A DNA stretch of 33,108 bases from Candidatus Hydrothermota bacterium (GTDB taxonomy: Bacteria; Hydrothermota; Hydrothermia; B15-G9; DRBW01): positions 1-33,108 of the forward strand of contig JAGGUL010000113.1 in assembly GCA_021158525.1 (NCBI GenBank). The letters run 5' to 3'. Positions 1 through 7,447 of this stretch are shown piece after piece; the stretch's first letter is position 1; each line of letters begins with the position of its first letter. The notes beneath the pieces were generated by a model that saw only the letters and a list, made by a program, of their open reading frames with translations, ran no database searches and was not told the DNA's origin. Made by a program: the position numbers and the translations under genes.

Positions 1-2
1 AC

Positions 3-791
3 ATGAGGCCGGCCAAAGCCTACCCGGGCAACCCGCTCAATTACAGGGACGACATAGACCTGGTGATCTTCAGGGAGAACACCGAGGGAATGTACGCCGG
101 CGTGGAATTCTATCCCCTCCCCGACGAGGTGAGGGAGGTGCTCCTCAAGCACCATCCCAAGATGGCCAGGTTCAAGGATGTGCCTGCCGATGAGATAGCC
201 ATCTCCACCAGGATAATGACGAAGAAGGGCTGCGAGAGAATAGCAAAGGCCGCCTTCGAATACGCCCGTAAAACCGGAAGAAAATCGGTGACCGTCGTCG
301 AGAAACCCAACGTTCTGAGGGAAACGGGCGGCCTTATGCTCAAGGTCACGAGGAGCCTGAATGAAAAATATCCGGAAATCGAGTACATGGAGGCGAACGT
401 CGACGCCATGGCGATGTGGCTCGTGAAGAACCCCGAGAGGTACGACGTGCTCGTGGCCGAAAACCTCTTCGGCGACATAATCTCAGACCTTGCGGCGCAG
501 CTCGTGGGCGGTCTGGGCTTCGCCTCGGCGGGCAATATAGGAGACAATTACGCCGTCTTCGAGCCCACCCACGGCTCAGCTCCCAAGTATGCCGGACAGT
601 ACAAGGTCAACCCGATGGCGATGCTGCTCGCCACCAAGATGATGCTGGAGTGGCTCGGTGAGAAGGAGATGGCCGACAACCTGGAAAAGGCCATCGCCGA
701 TGTCATAAAGGAAGGAAAGGTCAGGACCTACGACATGGGAGGCGACGCCTCCACGCTGGACGTCGCTCGCGCTGTGGCAGAACGGCTCTGA
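3..791 (+). CDS. icd: Isocitrate dehydrogenase-type enzyme, 5' truncated
   Basis: This is the C-terminal 262 residues of a beta-decarboxylating dehydrogenase of the isocitrate/isopropylmalate family. The gene runs off the left edge. The ATG at base 3 is almost certainly internal, because family members have roughly 80-150 more N-terminal residues, including the glycine-rich start. FRENTEGMYAG (about residues 23-33) holds the substrate-binding arginine region. NLFGDIISDLAAQ carries the metal-binding aspartates. FEPTHGSAPKYAGQ closely matches the coenzyme loop of isocitrate dehydrogenases rather than isopropylmalate dehydrogenases. Its Lys-Tyr pair is the one associated with NADP preference in the E. 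coli enzyme, but the second determinant, an arginine after TYD, is glycine here, so cofactor choice is open. The expected reaction is oxidative decarboxylation of isocitrate to 2-oxoglutarate, or its reverse in a reductive cycle. A strong terminator follows the stop. Homoisocitrate or isopropylmalate specificity cannot be fully excluded. Confidence 0.88.
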   Translation: MRPAKAYPGNPLNYRDDIDLVIFRENTEGMYAGVEFYPLPDEVREVLLKHHPKMARFKDVPADEIAISTRIMTKKGCERIAKAAFEYARKTGRKSVTVVEKPNVLRETGGLMLKVTRSLNEKYPEIEYMEANVDAMAMWLVKNPERYDVLVAENLFGDIISDLAAQLVGGLGFASAGNIGDNYAVFEPTHGSAPKYAGQYKVNPMAMLLATKMMLEWLGEKEMADNLEKAIADVIKEGKVRTYDMGGDASTLDVARAVAERL

Positions 792-812
792 CAGGCATTT
801 AAAATGTTTGAT

Positions 813-847
813 GGGGGCGGCTCCTTCGGAGCCGCCCCCCTCTTTTT
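813..847 (+). terminator. Rho-independent terminator after the dehydrogenase gene
   Basis: A perfect 12-bp stem, GGGGGCGGCTCC (813-824) and GGAGCCGCCCCC (828-839), closes a TTC loop and is followed by CTCTTTTT. It lies 21 nt after the stop codon and ends the plus-strand transcript entering from the left edge. Confidence 0.93.
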
Positions 848-963
848 AGAGCAATCAAATGAAATGATCCTTAAAGGAAGCGACAAAACCCATTGTGATG
901 AGTAAGGGTGACTCAGGATAAAGCTCAGAAACAAAATCGGATCCCAGCTGTCCCCCCAGGTTG

Positions 964-993
964 TTGACAAAATGAGAAAGATGGTTTTAGAAT
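964..993 (+). promoter_or_regulatory. Sigma-70-type promoter of the small SPW-like gene
   Basis: TTGACA at 964-969 is a perfect -35. It is followed by an 18-nt spacer and TAGAAT at 988-993 (5 of 6 matches to the -10 consensus). The predicted start of transcription is near base 1000, giving a leader of about 35 nt with an AAAGGGGG ribosome-binding site. Confidence 0.65.
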
Positions 994-996
994 TAG

Positions 997-1238
997 AAAA
1001 GGGCGCTGGAGAACGGAGAAAGGGGGTATAAGCTATGTGGCAAAACTGGATAAACTTCATCATCGGGATAATTATTTTTATCGCAGCGCTTGCCAAGGTT
1101 GAAGCGAACTGGATCTATTGGTTAGGTGGAATAATCGTAGCCATTCTTGCCCTCTGGGGCGGCCTTTCCAAGAAGTAGTTTGATTTCCTCCTCAGGGGGG
1201 AGATCGAAAATATCTCTAAATCTCTCCAGCGCCCTTTT
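997..1238. repeat. 16-bp perfect inverted repeat flanking the small membrane-protein gene
   Basis: The left arm AAAAGGGCGCTGGAGA (997-1012) is matched by its exact reverse complement at 1223-1238, followed by one more T. The arms enclose the 47-codon gene at 1035-1178. The left arm begins where the mRNA is predicted to start and the right arm lies 45 nt past the stop, so the transcript could fold into a closed loop by pairing its ends. No target-site duplication is visible next to the arms, so a transposable-element origin is not supported by the sequence alone. Confidence 0.7.
1035..1178 (+). CDS. 47-residue two-helix membrane protein, SPW-repeat-like
   Basis: The product begins MWQNWINFIIGI, contains a polar turn around KVEANW, then a second hydrophobic stretch WLGGIIVAILALW, and ends with two lysines. 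Two short transmembrane helices with tryptophans at their edges, and a W-x-x-W-[IL]-N opening, resemble the SPW repeat family of small bacterial membrane proteins, in which this unit often occurs once or twice. The family's function is not established. The start is supported by GAGAAAGGGGG about 9 nt upstream and by a good promoter at 964-993. The gene stands alone between the terminator at 813-847 and the convergent protease gene ending at 1291. It is enclosed by a 16-bp inverted repeat. That it is a real gene is likely; the family assignment rests only on pattern likeness. Confidence 0.72.
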   Translation: MWQNWINFIIGIIIFIAALAKVEANWIYWLGGIIVAILALWGGLSKK

Positions 1239-1290
1239 TCTATGGGTAGAAAGGTGAGTTGTCTCCCTCTATTTCTGAACTTTTACGGTT

Positions 1291-4200
1291 TCACCTCGTG
1301 ATGGCGAGTTTCAAGATGTGTGGCTTGTTTTCTCTCTCAAACTTCACCCTGATAAAATAGACTCCGCTCGGAAGGTCTGAGAGATCCAGCTCTTTATCCT
1401 CGAAATCGCCGCCCTGCGCCTGAAAGTCGAACTGAGCAACCCTCTCTCCGGCAAAGGTATACACTCCAACGTGGAGCCCCGAGGGGCTCGAAGCCCTGAA
1501 ACGGAGCCAGCTCACGCCCGTACGGGTGGGATTCGGATAGAGATAGATCCTATTGACATTAAATTTGCCTTCGGTTGTTGGCGCGTTGCCGACAGGGGCC
1601 CAGAAGGAGTTATGTTGCGGGCCGTTTCCGAAGGAGATCCATTCCGCCCTCGTCGAATTTAGATCCCAGGCGGAGAGAAAGCCAGTGGAATCCCCGACGA
1701 TCAACTCGATGTCCCCATCGCCGTCCAAGTCGCTGAAGGAAGGAGGGTATTGAGCGCCTCCCGGGAAGTTCTTTTCAAATTCAACCCTGTGCCCCTCGCC
1801 GTCGAAAGCGAGAACGCCTCTTCTGCTCACCGAAAGGACGACCTCAACCTGTCCGTCGCCGTCGACATCACCCAGCACTGGCGATGAGACGAGGACCGTA
1901 TCGGGAGCCAGCTCTATCGGATAGCCCGAGAGAAGCGATCCTGTGTGGTTAAATCCATAAAGATAACTCGCGGAGACGAAAAAGGCCTCGCCATATCCGT
2001 CGCCGTCAATATCGCCGATCGCAGCTGAGGAGACGGCGCCTTTCCTCGTCCTTCTTGTCCATTTCTCAATGCCGTTCAGGTCGTAGCAGGTAAAAAAGCC
2101 ATCGGATCGCGGAACAAGGGCCTCTATCGATCCATCCCTGTCGATGTCGCCAACGGCTGGCGATCCGGTCGACTCAATCACATAGGGCTCTCCGACCGTC
2201 GTCAACACTTCGCCCGACGGAGAAATAACAAAGAGCCTCCCGTCGGCTGAGAGATAGAAGATCAGCGAATCAGCCCAGGCCGGCGTGGTCCTGCCCGGTG
2301 CACCGGCCATGACCTCGAAATATTCCGTGCCGTCGCTCCGAACGACGTGTAACTTCTGGTCTTCACAGGGAACCAGTATCTCCTTGAGTCCATCGCCATC
2401 TATGTCGGCCGCAGACAGAGCGGCCCTGATCTGATCGGGCATCGACAGAGGGAACCCCGGAAAAGCGGTTAATTCAACGGAATCCGGCGAGTAAAACTTT
2501 ATACTCCATGCGTAGAGCCTTCCCTCGGTGCTGCCGGTAAGAAGCTCAAGGGTGTCGTCGGAGTTGAGGTCGACGACCAGCGGCCCGCCGAGGAAAAGCC
2601 CCCTGTTGCGGATCGTATCGCCGAAGAGGCATCTCCCATCAGGACCAATAATGTGAACCTCCATCAGGGTATCGACAGCTATGGTATCCTCCTCGCCCGT
2701 CTGGTAATCGAACCTCACGGTATCCACGATGACGTTCTCGAGAACAGCGATTCCTCCCTCAAAGGGCTGCGCGAAAAGAGCAGCGGGTTCGTGAGTTATA
2801 TCGAACTCGAAGGTACCGTATTCGATCTTCACGTAGGAATATCCCAGTCTCTGGGGAAAACCCGCCTGAACTTGCTCCCTCTTCACCTTAAAGGTCATGA
2901 GTGTCCCCGGAGCCGAGATCTCGAAAAAGGTAAGCCCCGTCTCGCCGCCGTAATTGTCCCTGGTGGAAGGCATCGTCGTGTCACAGGCGAGCGTGTTGTT
3001 CCCCTCGAAATAAGCATCATAGGGACAGCCGAACCATGCATAGAGATAGGGGCTGAAATCGGTCCACCTCTCGAGGTCCTGAACGTGATCGGCCTCGAGT
3101 AGGTCCACAGCCATAGGCCTCACAGCGTTACACGTGTTATAGCTATAATTGTTCCAGAGGATATCCTCGTCCACGTGCCAGATGAGAAGTCCTTTGCCCG
3201 GCAGGAGGTAATCGTTTTCCCCGTAGAAGTGAACGAAAATGCCGTCTTTCCATTCCCCGTAGATATAGACAGTGTCGGTATCGCAAAGAACTGAATCGTT
3301 CTGAGGCAAATTGTCCAGCTTGTTTTCCACAAGAAAATATTCGTGGCCGTTGATCGGCACCTTGTAGAACCTCGGCGCGCTATATGGATCCTCGAGAAAA
3401 CGGAGAAGGCTGTCGGTCAGTATGGAGGCAGGCTTAACCGTAAGGGACTCGGGAGAAGGGCCCGGTTCGAGTGTCGCCAGTATGTTCTCGTTGAGAAAAC
3501 CCGCGTGTTCTCCCCATATGTACCTGAGATTCCAGTCTATCCAGGTACGCTCCCAAGCATTGGGCAGGGGCGGTATAAGTCCTTCCGGAATTGACCCGGG
3601 AATTCCCACATAGGGGCCTGTCGCCATAATTCCCCAGGCGCCGATTCCTGCGCCGTGTCCGTAAGTGTCGTAGAGATCGGGGAAGTAAAAGAGATTGTGC
3701 ATGTTCTCGTGGAAAAGAACCCCCTGCAACCGCGATTCCACCCCATCCTGACTCATCTCCTCCGGCATGACCGAGGCCCCCCAGAGGGTATCGGTCCCGT
3801 CGTTGGCGAGAACATAGGGATAACCGAGGTAGTACATGAAGTTCCCTGGCATCACGGTGACAGCGGCGATGTCGTAAGGCGTATCGTTCATGATGTCGGT
3901 CTGCCAGGCCGATCCAGCGTGGAACACAACATATCTGTCGAGAACGCCCTCTTGGGGATCCCTGATGCCATTGCCATCGAGATCGTCAAAATCTATCGTG
4001 GAATCCTCATCGGCGGCCTTAAAGGCGTCCCGAACGAGATAGACGAGCCCATAATCATAATTATCGGGATCGCCGTAATATACCATGGGATGAGGAAGCT
4101 GATAGGACAGGGTATCATCGTCGGGCTTGACCACCCACTCGATCCTGACCTTCCCGAAGGTGGCCACTTTTATGTAATTCGAATAGGCCTCCATGAGATG

Positions 4201-4623
4201 TTCGAAGTACTTTTTGTCGTGAGGAGGATCGTAGTACATGTTGTACACGCTGTCCCTGCATGAGGTCGTGTCGAACATTGGCTCTCCGTTGGACGTTAGC
4301 CTCATCTTTCCGTTCCCAGTGGTCCTGGGATCGTCCGGATCTTCCTCGACAAACTCCACTCTGATGGCCAGGATCCTGATAACTATGGTATCGTTCTGCA
4401 TTATTCTCGCGTTGTCCCCTACCTCTCTCAGGGTGGGAATATCCAGCGGGTTATAAAGGCGCCAGTATGGTAACATCCGCCTTTTCACTTCCAGGCTTTT
4501 CTCCACAACTTTTCTTTTCCAAAGCGCATCGTCTGGCCCCCGATTGGGCCTCCTTATGGGAACCTTCACGGCCAGAAGCGGCACTCCTATAAACAGCAGA
4601 AAAAAGATTTTCCAGGACTTCAT
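1291..4623 (-). CDS. Secreted M6-type metalloprotease with FG-GAP repeats and T9SS sorting domain
   Basis: The 1110-residue product starts with a signal peptide (MKSWKIFFLLFIGVPLLAV). The catalytic part is M6 (immune inhibitor A)-like: HENMH at 305-309, PDLYD at 315-319 and a Met-turn-like WGIMATG near 330-336. The zinc motif is unusual. Family members have HExxHxxGxPD, but here the glycine is Phe and one extra residue precedes the Asp. A calcium-loop-like DFDDLDGNG lies near 211-219. The second half has about six FG-GAP/VCBS-type motifs such as GDIDGDG and SDLDGDGD, typical of beta-propellers. The last 85 or so residues (YLYPNPTRTG ... LPSGVYFIRV) form a T9SS type A sorting domain, so the protein is expected to be exported and then released or anchored at the surface. 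AAGGAGGT lies 8 nt before the ATG, and a near-perfect promoter lies 141 nt upstream. Activity on proteins is inferred from the family. Confidence 0.93.
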   Translation of the reverse strand: MKSWKIFFLLFIGVPLLAVKVPIRRPNRGPDDALWKRKVVEKSLEVKRRMLPYWRLYNPLDIPTLREVGDNARIMQNDTIVIRILAIRVEFVEEDPDDPRTTGNGKMRLTSNGEPMFDTTSCRDSVYNMYYDPPHDKKYFEHLMEAYSNYIKVATFGKVRIEWVVKPDDDTLSYQLPHPMVYYGDPDNYDYGLVYLVRDAFKAADEDSTIDFDDLDGNGIRDPQEGVLDRYVVFHAGSAWQTDIMNDTPYDIAAVTVMPGNFMYYLGYPYVLANDGTDTLWGASVMPEEMSQDGVESRLQGVLFHENMHNLFYFPDLYDTYGHGAGIGAWGIMATGPYVGIPGSIPEGLIPPLPNAWERTWIDWNLRYIWGEHAGFLNENILATLEPGPSPESLTVKPASILTDSLLRFLEDPYSAPRFYKVPINGHEYFLVENKLDNLPQNDSVLCDTDTVYIYGEWKDGIFVHFYGENDYLLPGKGLLIWHVDEDILWNNYSYNTCNAVRPMAVDLLEADHVQDLERWTDFSPYLYAWFGCPYDAYFEGNNTLACDTTMPSTRDNYGGETGLTFFEISAPGTLMTFKVKREQVQAGFPQRLGYSYVKIEYGTFEFDITHEPAALFAQPFEGGIAVLENVIVDTVRFDYQTGEEDTIAVDTLMEVHIIGPDGRCLFGDTIRNRGLFLGGPLVVDLNSDDTLELLTGSTEGRLYAWSIKFYSPDSVELTAFPGFPLSMPDQIRAALSAADIDGDGLKEILVPCEDQKLHVVRSDGTEYFEVMAGAPGRTTPAWADSLIFYLSADGRLFVISPSGEVLTTVGEPYVIESTGSPAVGDIDRDGSIEALVPRSDGFFTCYDLNGIEKWTRRTRKGAVSSAAIGDIDGDGYGEAFFVSASYLYGFNHTGSLLSGYPIELAPDTVLVSSPVLGDVDGDGQVEVVLSVSRRGVLAFDGEGHRVEFEKNFPGGAQYPPSFSDLDGDGDIELIVGDSTGFLSAWDLNSTRAEWISFGNGPQHNSFWAPVGNAPTTEGKFNVNRIYLYPNPTRTGVSWLRFRASSPSGLHVGVYTFAGERVAQFDFQAQGGDFEDKELDLSDLPSGVYFIRVKFERENKPHILKLAITR

Positions 4624-4932
4624 CTAAGAGACCTCCTTATTTTCTTATGGGGAAGGACAGAATTTGACATCTTCACCATTATCGGACCGCCATCGCCCCC
4701 TTCACGGATAAAAGGATATCAATCCACAAAATAATCACTTCCTTTCTCGAATTTCAAATTTTCATTATAAGGTCTACAAAAGGGGGCGTCAATCAGCGAT
4801 CTTCTGTGTCTCCGAAAGGTTCCTTCCGAATATTGAGGAGAACCCTCCGTTGTCGGACCCCAGATTCAGACCGGGGATATTCGGGAAAAGGTTCCCCATT
4901 AAATCACAAAATCGTAGACGTCCCGAAAAAGT
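4624..4932. other. 309-bp intergenic region with long 5' leader of the protease gene
   Basis: No open frame with a start and ribosome-binding site was found here on either strand. The minus strand carries the protease promoter (4764-4792) and an untranslated leader of about 134 nt ending in AAGGAGGTCTCTTAG before the ATG. The leader matched no riboswitch consensus I could recall. Between the promoter and the stop of the 338-residue gene there is only a weak imperfect inverted repeat around CGAATAT/ATATTCG with a long loop and no U-tract, so no clear terminator for that upstream gene is visible. Confidence 0.6.
4764..4792 (-). promoter_or_regulatory. Near-perfect sigma-70 promoter of the M6 protease gene
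   Basis: Read on the minus strand: TTGACG (4792-4787), a 17-nt spacer, then TATAAT (4769-4764). Eleven of twelve hexamer positions match consensus with ideal spacing. The predicted transcription start is near 4757. Confidence 0.82.
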
Positions 4933-5949
4933 CTAATTTATCTTGAGCACTTTCCGCGTCAGAGAGCCATCTCCGCGCGATAAACGCAGGTAATAAACCC
5001 CCGAGGGAAGCTTCCCGATTTTTTCCCAATTAAAAACATGGAAGCCGGGTCCGAAGTATCCACGGGCAACCCTGTCCACAAGGGAACCCTTTGCATCAAA
5101 CACCGAGAGCTCTATCTCGAGGGGCATATCCAGAGCGAGTCGGATCTGTATGGGTCCTCGCCTGACAATGGACTTTGTGACGGTCATCTGCTCGTCAGAA
5201 AGAGCTCCTTGTCCTTCATTCACTTCGACGAAAAAGAGCCTCGATATTATCCAGCTCACCAGCGTCTCCGGGGGCACGGTCCCGGCCCTGTATCCGCCGA
5301 GCTGGCCCGTGGAGGCAAAGGTCCTCCATGTGCCCTGAGAATAAGCAACGCCCGTGTAATAGTATTGATCTGCATCCTGAAGAACATCGTATGCCTCTCC
5401 ACCGTAAGCCGGTGTGGGATCGGCCTCGATGTGATCTATCCAGTCATTCCCGCCCTCATAATCCCAGCTCTGCCCCACAAGCTGAGGGATCAGCGGATTC
5501 TCAAGCCCCCTTACGGGCCCCAGATCGCTGGTCCCGTCATCCTGAGCCACGGTCCCCATATATTCGTTTATCTTCTGCCAGCCGCCGTGGCCAGGGTCCC
5601 AGAAAAAAACATCACCTCCCTCCACATAGAGATTCCCGCCGGAGCTCAGATAGCTCTCGAGCTTAGAACCCTGGGAGGGGCTTATCATGCTGGTATTTGG
5701 CGAAACGCCGAGAAGGACCCACACTGTCCTGTAATCCACCAGGTTCCAGAAATAAGTCGTGTCCCTGGTGTAGGTCCCTGTATACCCCAGACCCTCAAGG
5801 GTCGCGTTCAGCCATGGACCCGTGACCGTATCGGGGTCCACGTCGATGATAAGGTAATCCATCTCACCTTCTGAGGCTTGAAAGCCCGTAGCAGTTCCAG
5901 CAGCCACGAGGAGTAGAAAAATCATCCCCGCCAAACTGAGCTTTGTCAT
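4933..5949 (-). CDS. Secreted protein of unknown function with T9SS sorting domain
   Basis: The 338-residue product has a signal peptide (MTKLSLAGMIFLLLVAAGTATG). Its body (about 30-240) begins DYLIIDVDPDTVTGPW and reads as an alpha/beta fold. Elements such as YRTVWVLLG and LESYLSSGGNLYVEGGD resemble glutamine-amidotransferase-like/ThuA-type folds found in many secreted proteins, without a catalytic triad I could identify. The last 85 or so residues contain VFDAKGSLVDRVARG and LPSGVYYLRLSRGDGSLTRK, the typical T9SS type A sorting domain. I chose the ATG at 5949 over the in-frame ATG at 5973 because AGGAGGT sits 8 nt before the former and nothing comparable precedes the latter. It lies between the protease and the glycan genes, all on one strand, but has its own promoter at 5983-6011. 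Function unknown. Confidence 0.85.
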   Translation of the reverse strand: MTKLSLAGMIFLLLVAAGTATGFQASEGEMDYLIIDVDPDTVTGPWLNATLEGLGYTGTYTRDTTYFWNLVDYRTVWVLLGVSPNTSMISPSQGSKLESYLSSGGNLYVEGGDVFFWDPGHGGWQKINEYMGTVAQDDGTSDLGPVRGLENPLIPQLVGQSWDYEGGNDWIDHIEADPTPAYGGEAYDVLQDADQYYYTGVAYSQGTWRTFASTGQLGGYRAGTVPPETLVSWIISRLFFVEVNEGQGALSDEQMTVTKSIVRRGPIQIRLALDMPLEIELSVFDAKGSLVDRVARGYFGPGFHVFNWEKIGKLPSGVYYLRLSRGDGSLTRKVLKIN

Positions 5950-5982
5950 CACCCTGAACCTCCTATTTCTCATCTGCCTTAT

Positions 5983-6011
5983 AGTAAATACCCATTTGAA
6001 ATTCCTGTCAA
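5983..6011 (-). promoter_or_regulatory. Promoter of the 338-residue T9SS cargo gene
   Basis: On the minus strand, TTGACA (6011-6006), a 17-nt spacer and TTTACT (5988-5983; 4 of 6 matches). The -35 lies within ATTCCT-N4-AGGAAT (6001-6016), an inverted repeat that could be an operator. The promoter overlaps the end of the upstream transferase gene. Confidence 0.55.
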
Positions 6012-6015
6012 GGAA

Positions 6016-7446
6016 TCAGTAAGCCCCTTCCTTTTTGAGGACCGATCCCAGCGTCTTGAGAAGAATCGTGACATCGAGCCATAGAGACCAGTTCCTCACG
6101 TAATACTCGTCGAGAAGTAGTCTGTCCTTGAAAGAGAGCTCGTTCCTACCTGAGACCTGCCAGAGCCCTGTCAACCCGGGCCTTGCCGCTATCACGAGAT
6201 CATAAGAGCTCCCCATGTGCTCGATCTCTCTCGGGAGATAGGGCCTCGGACCGACGAGGCTCATGTCCCCCTTGAGGACGTTAAAGAGCTGGGGAAGCTC
6301 ATCTATGCTGTATTTCCTGAGAAATCCCCCGATCCCGGTGAGCCGCGGATCCGGGAAGGACCTCAGTTTCATGAAATTCTCCCATTCCTCCCGTGCCCGG
6401 GGATTCTCGTCGAGAAAGCGCCGCAGCCTTTCCTCGGCATCCAGATACATCGTCCTGAACTTGAAACACTTGAAAGGAACTCCTCCTTTTCCTATTCTGT
6501 CGTGAACGAAAAAAACGGGCCCCTTCGAGTCAAGCTTTATCAGGAGGGCCACGAGTCCCATAAAGGGCGCGAGTATCAGAAGAGCAATGACCGAGAAAAG
6601 TACGTCGAGCGTCCTCTTCAAAGCCCTGTTCCAGGGATTAAAGAGGTTGTTCTTGAACTTGAGTATGACGAGGCTGTTCAGGTTTTCGACCTCAAGGCCC
6701 TGAGTCCTCAGCCCGAGAAAATCAGGGAGGACGAACACGTCCTGAGTATACCTCTCGGTAAGAGCCAGTATCTCCGAGAGTTTCTCCTTGTCTATGTCGG
6801 GATTGGCTATGAGGACGCCATCGACCCTGCTCCTCCTCAAAATCTCCGGAATGCTCCCGAAATCGCCTATGACGGGAGCTCCCTCCAGGGTACTTCCCCT
6901 CTCCAGGCTTTCATCCACAACGCCGACAACCCTGTATCCCAGCGATCTCGTCTTGTTCAGGCTCCTTATGATGAGCCTGCCTTCTCTTCCCCCGCCCACC
7001 ACGATTATCCTTCTGTCCCATATTCCCGTCCTGTAAAGAAGGGCTTTGACTCCGCTTCTTATAAGGGGGAAAAGTACAAAACTCACGACAAGGGCTATGA
7101 GTATGACGAGCCTCGAGATCAGATAGACCTTCAGGGCGAATATCGAGATCACCACGATCCCGGTTGAGATGAGGCTGCCCCTCCAGAGCCTGATGGTCTC
7201 GTCGCTCAGGGGCATCCGCCTCGTATAAAGACCCTCATAGGCGAAAACAAGGGGCCAGATGAAAAACAGGTAATAATACTTCAGGTAGAAGGAAAAGGGC
7301 ACGTCCCTGAAGGGCACCCTGAGGAGTGGACCCAGGATATCCATACGGATGAAATAAGCGATATAGAAGGAAAGGAGCACTATTCCCACGTCGGTGATGA
7401 AGAGGACCGCCGTGAAGATGAATTTTCCGGGAAGCTCCTGCCTCAA
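6016..7446 (-). CDS. Polyprenyl-phosphate sugar-1-phosphate transferase (WbaP/WcaJ type)
   Basis: This 476-residue enzyme should start surface-glycan synthesis by moving a sugar-1-phosphate from a nucleotide sugar onto undecaprenyl phosphate at the inner membrane. The N-terminal part has four predicted transmembrane helices, followed by a Rossmann-like domain (IIVVGGGREGRLIIRSL) as in the CoA-binding-like region of WbaP-family proteins. The C-terminal catalytic domain begins KRTLDVLFSVIALL and has KCFKFRTM, PRLTGIGGFLRKYSIDELPQ and GDMSLVGPRP, with the conserved Asp-Glu pair in IDELPQ. The likely start is the TTG at 7446: GGAGGG lies 6 nt upstream and the codon begins 1 nt after the stop of the preceding glycosyltransferase. 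A GTG at 7476 in the same frame would overlap that gene by 29 nt and has no ribosome-binding site. The sugar cannot be told from sequence. Confidence 0.92.
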   Translation of the reverse strand: MRQELPGKFIFTAVLFITDVGIVLLSFYIAYFIRMDILGPLLRVPFRDVPFSFYLKYYYLFFIWPLVFAYEGLYTRRMPLSDETIRLWRGSLISTGIVVISIFALKVYLISRLVILIALVVSFVLFPLIRSGVKALLYRTGIWDRRIIVVGGGREGRLIIRSLNKTRSLGYRVVGVVDESLERGSTLEGAPVIGDFGSIPEILRRSRVDGVLIANPDIDKEKLSEILALTERYTQDVFVLPDFLGLRTQGLEVENLNSLVILKFKNNLFNPWNRALKRTLDVLFSVIALLILAPFMGLVALLIKLDSKGPVFFVHDRIGKGGVPFKCFKFRTMYLDAEERLRRFLDENPRAREEWENFMKLRSFPDPRLTGIGGFLRKYSIDELPQLFNVLKGDMSLVGPRPYLPREIEHMGSSYDLVIAARPGLTGLWQVSGRNELSFKDRLLLDEYYVRNWSLWLDVTILLKTLGSVLKKEGAY

Positions 7447-7447
7447 T

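Noticed and set aside
972-1031. A 19-codon frame before the SPW-like gene that could be a leader peptide
   Set aside because: Its start lies within the promoter spacer, upstream of the predicted transcription start, and it has no ribosome-binding site.
997-1238. The inverted repeat around the SPW-like gene as ends of a mobile element
   Set aside because: No target-site duplication, no transposase and no second copy in the window. RNA pairing is an equally good explanation.
1122-1257. A minus-strand open stretch reading RALERFRDIFDLPPEEEIK, protein-like in composition
   Set aside because: It has no start codon between its upstream in-frame stop and the coding-looking part and no ribosome-binding site, and it overlaps the plus-strand SPW-like gene. 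It could be a gene remnant but cannot be supported.
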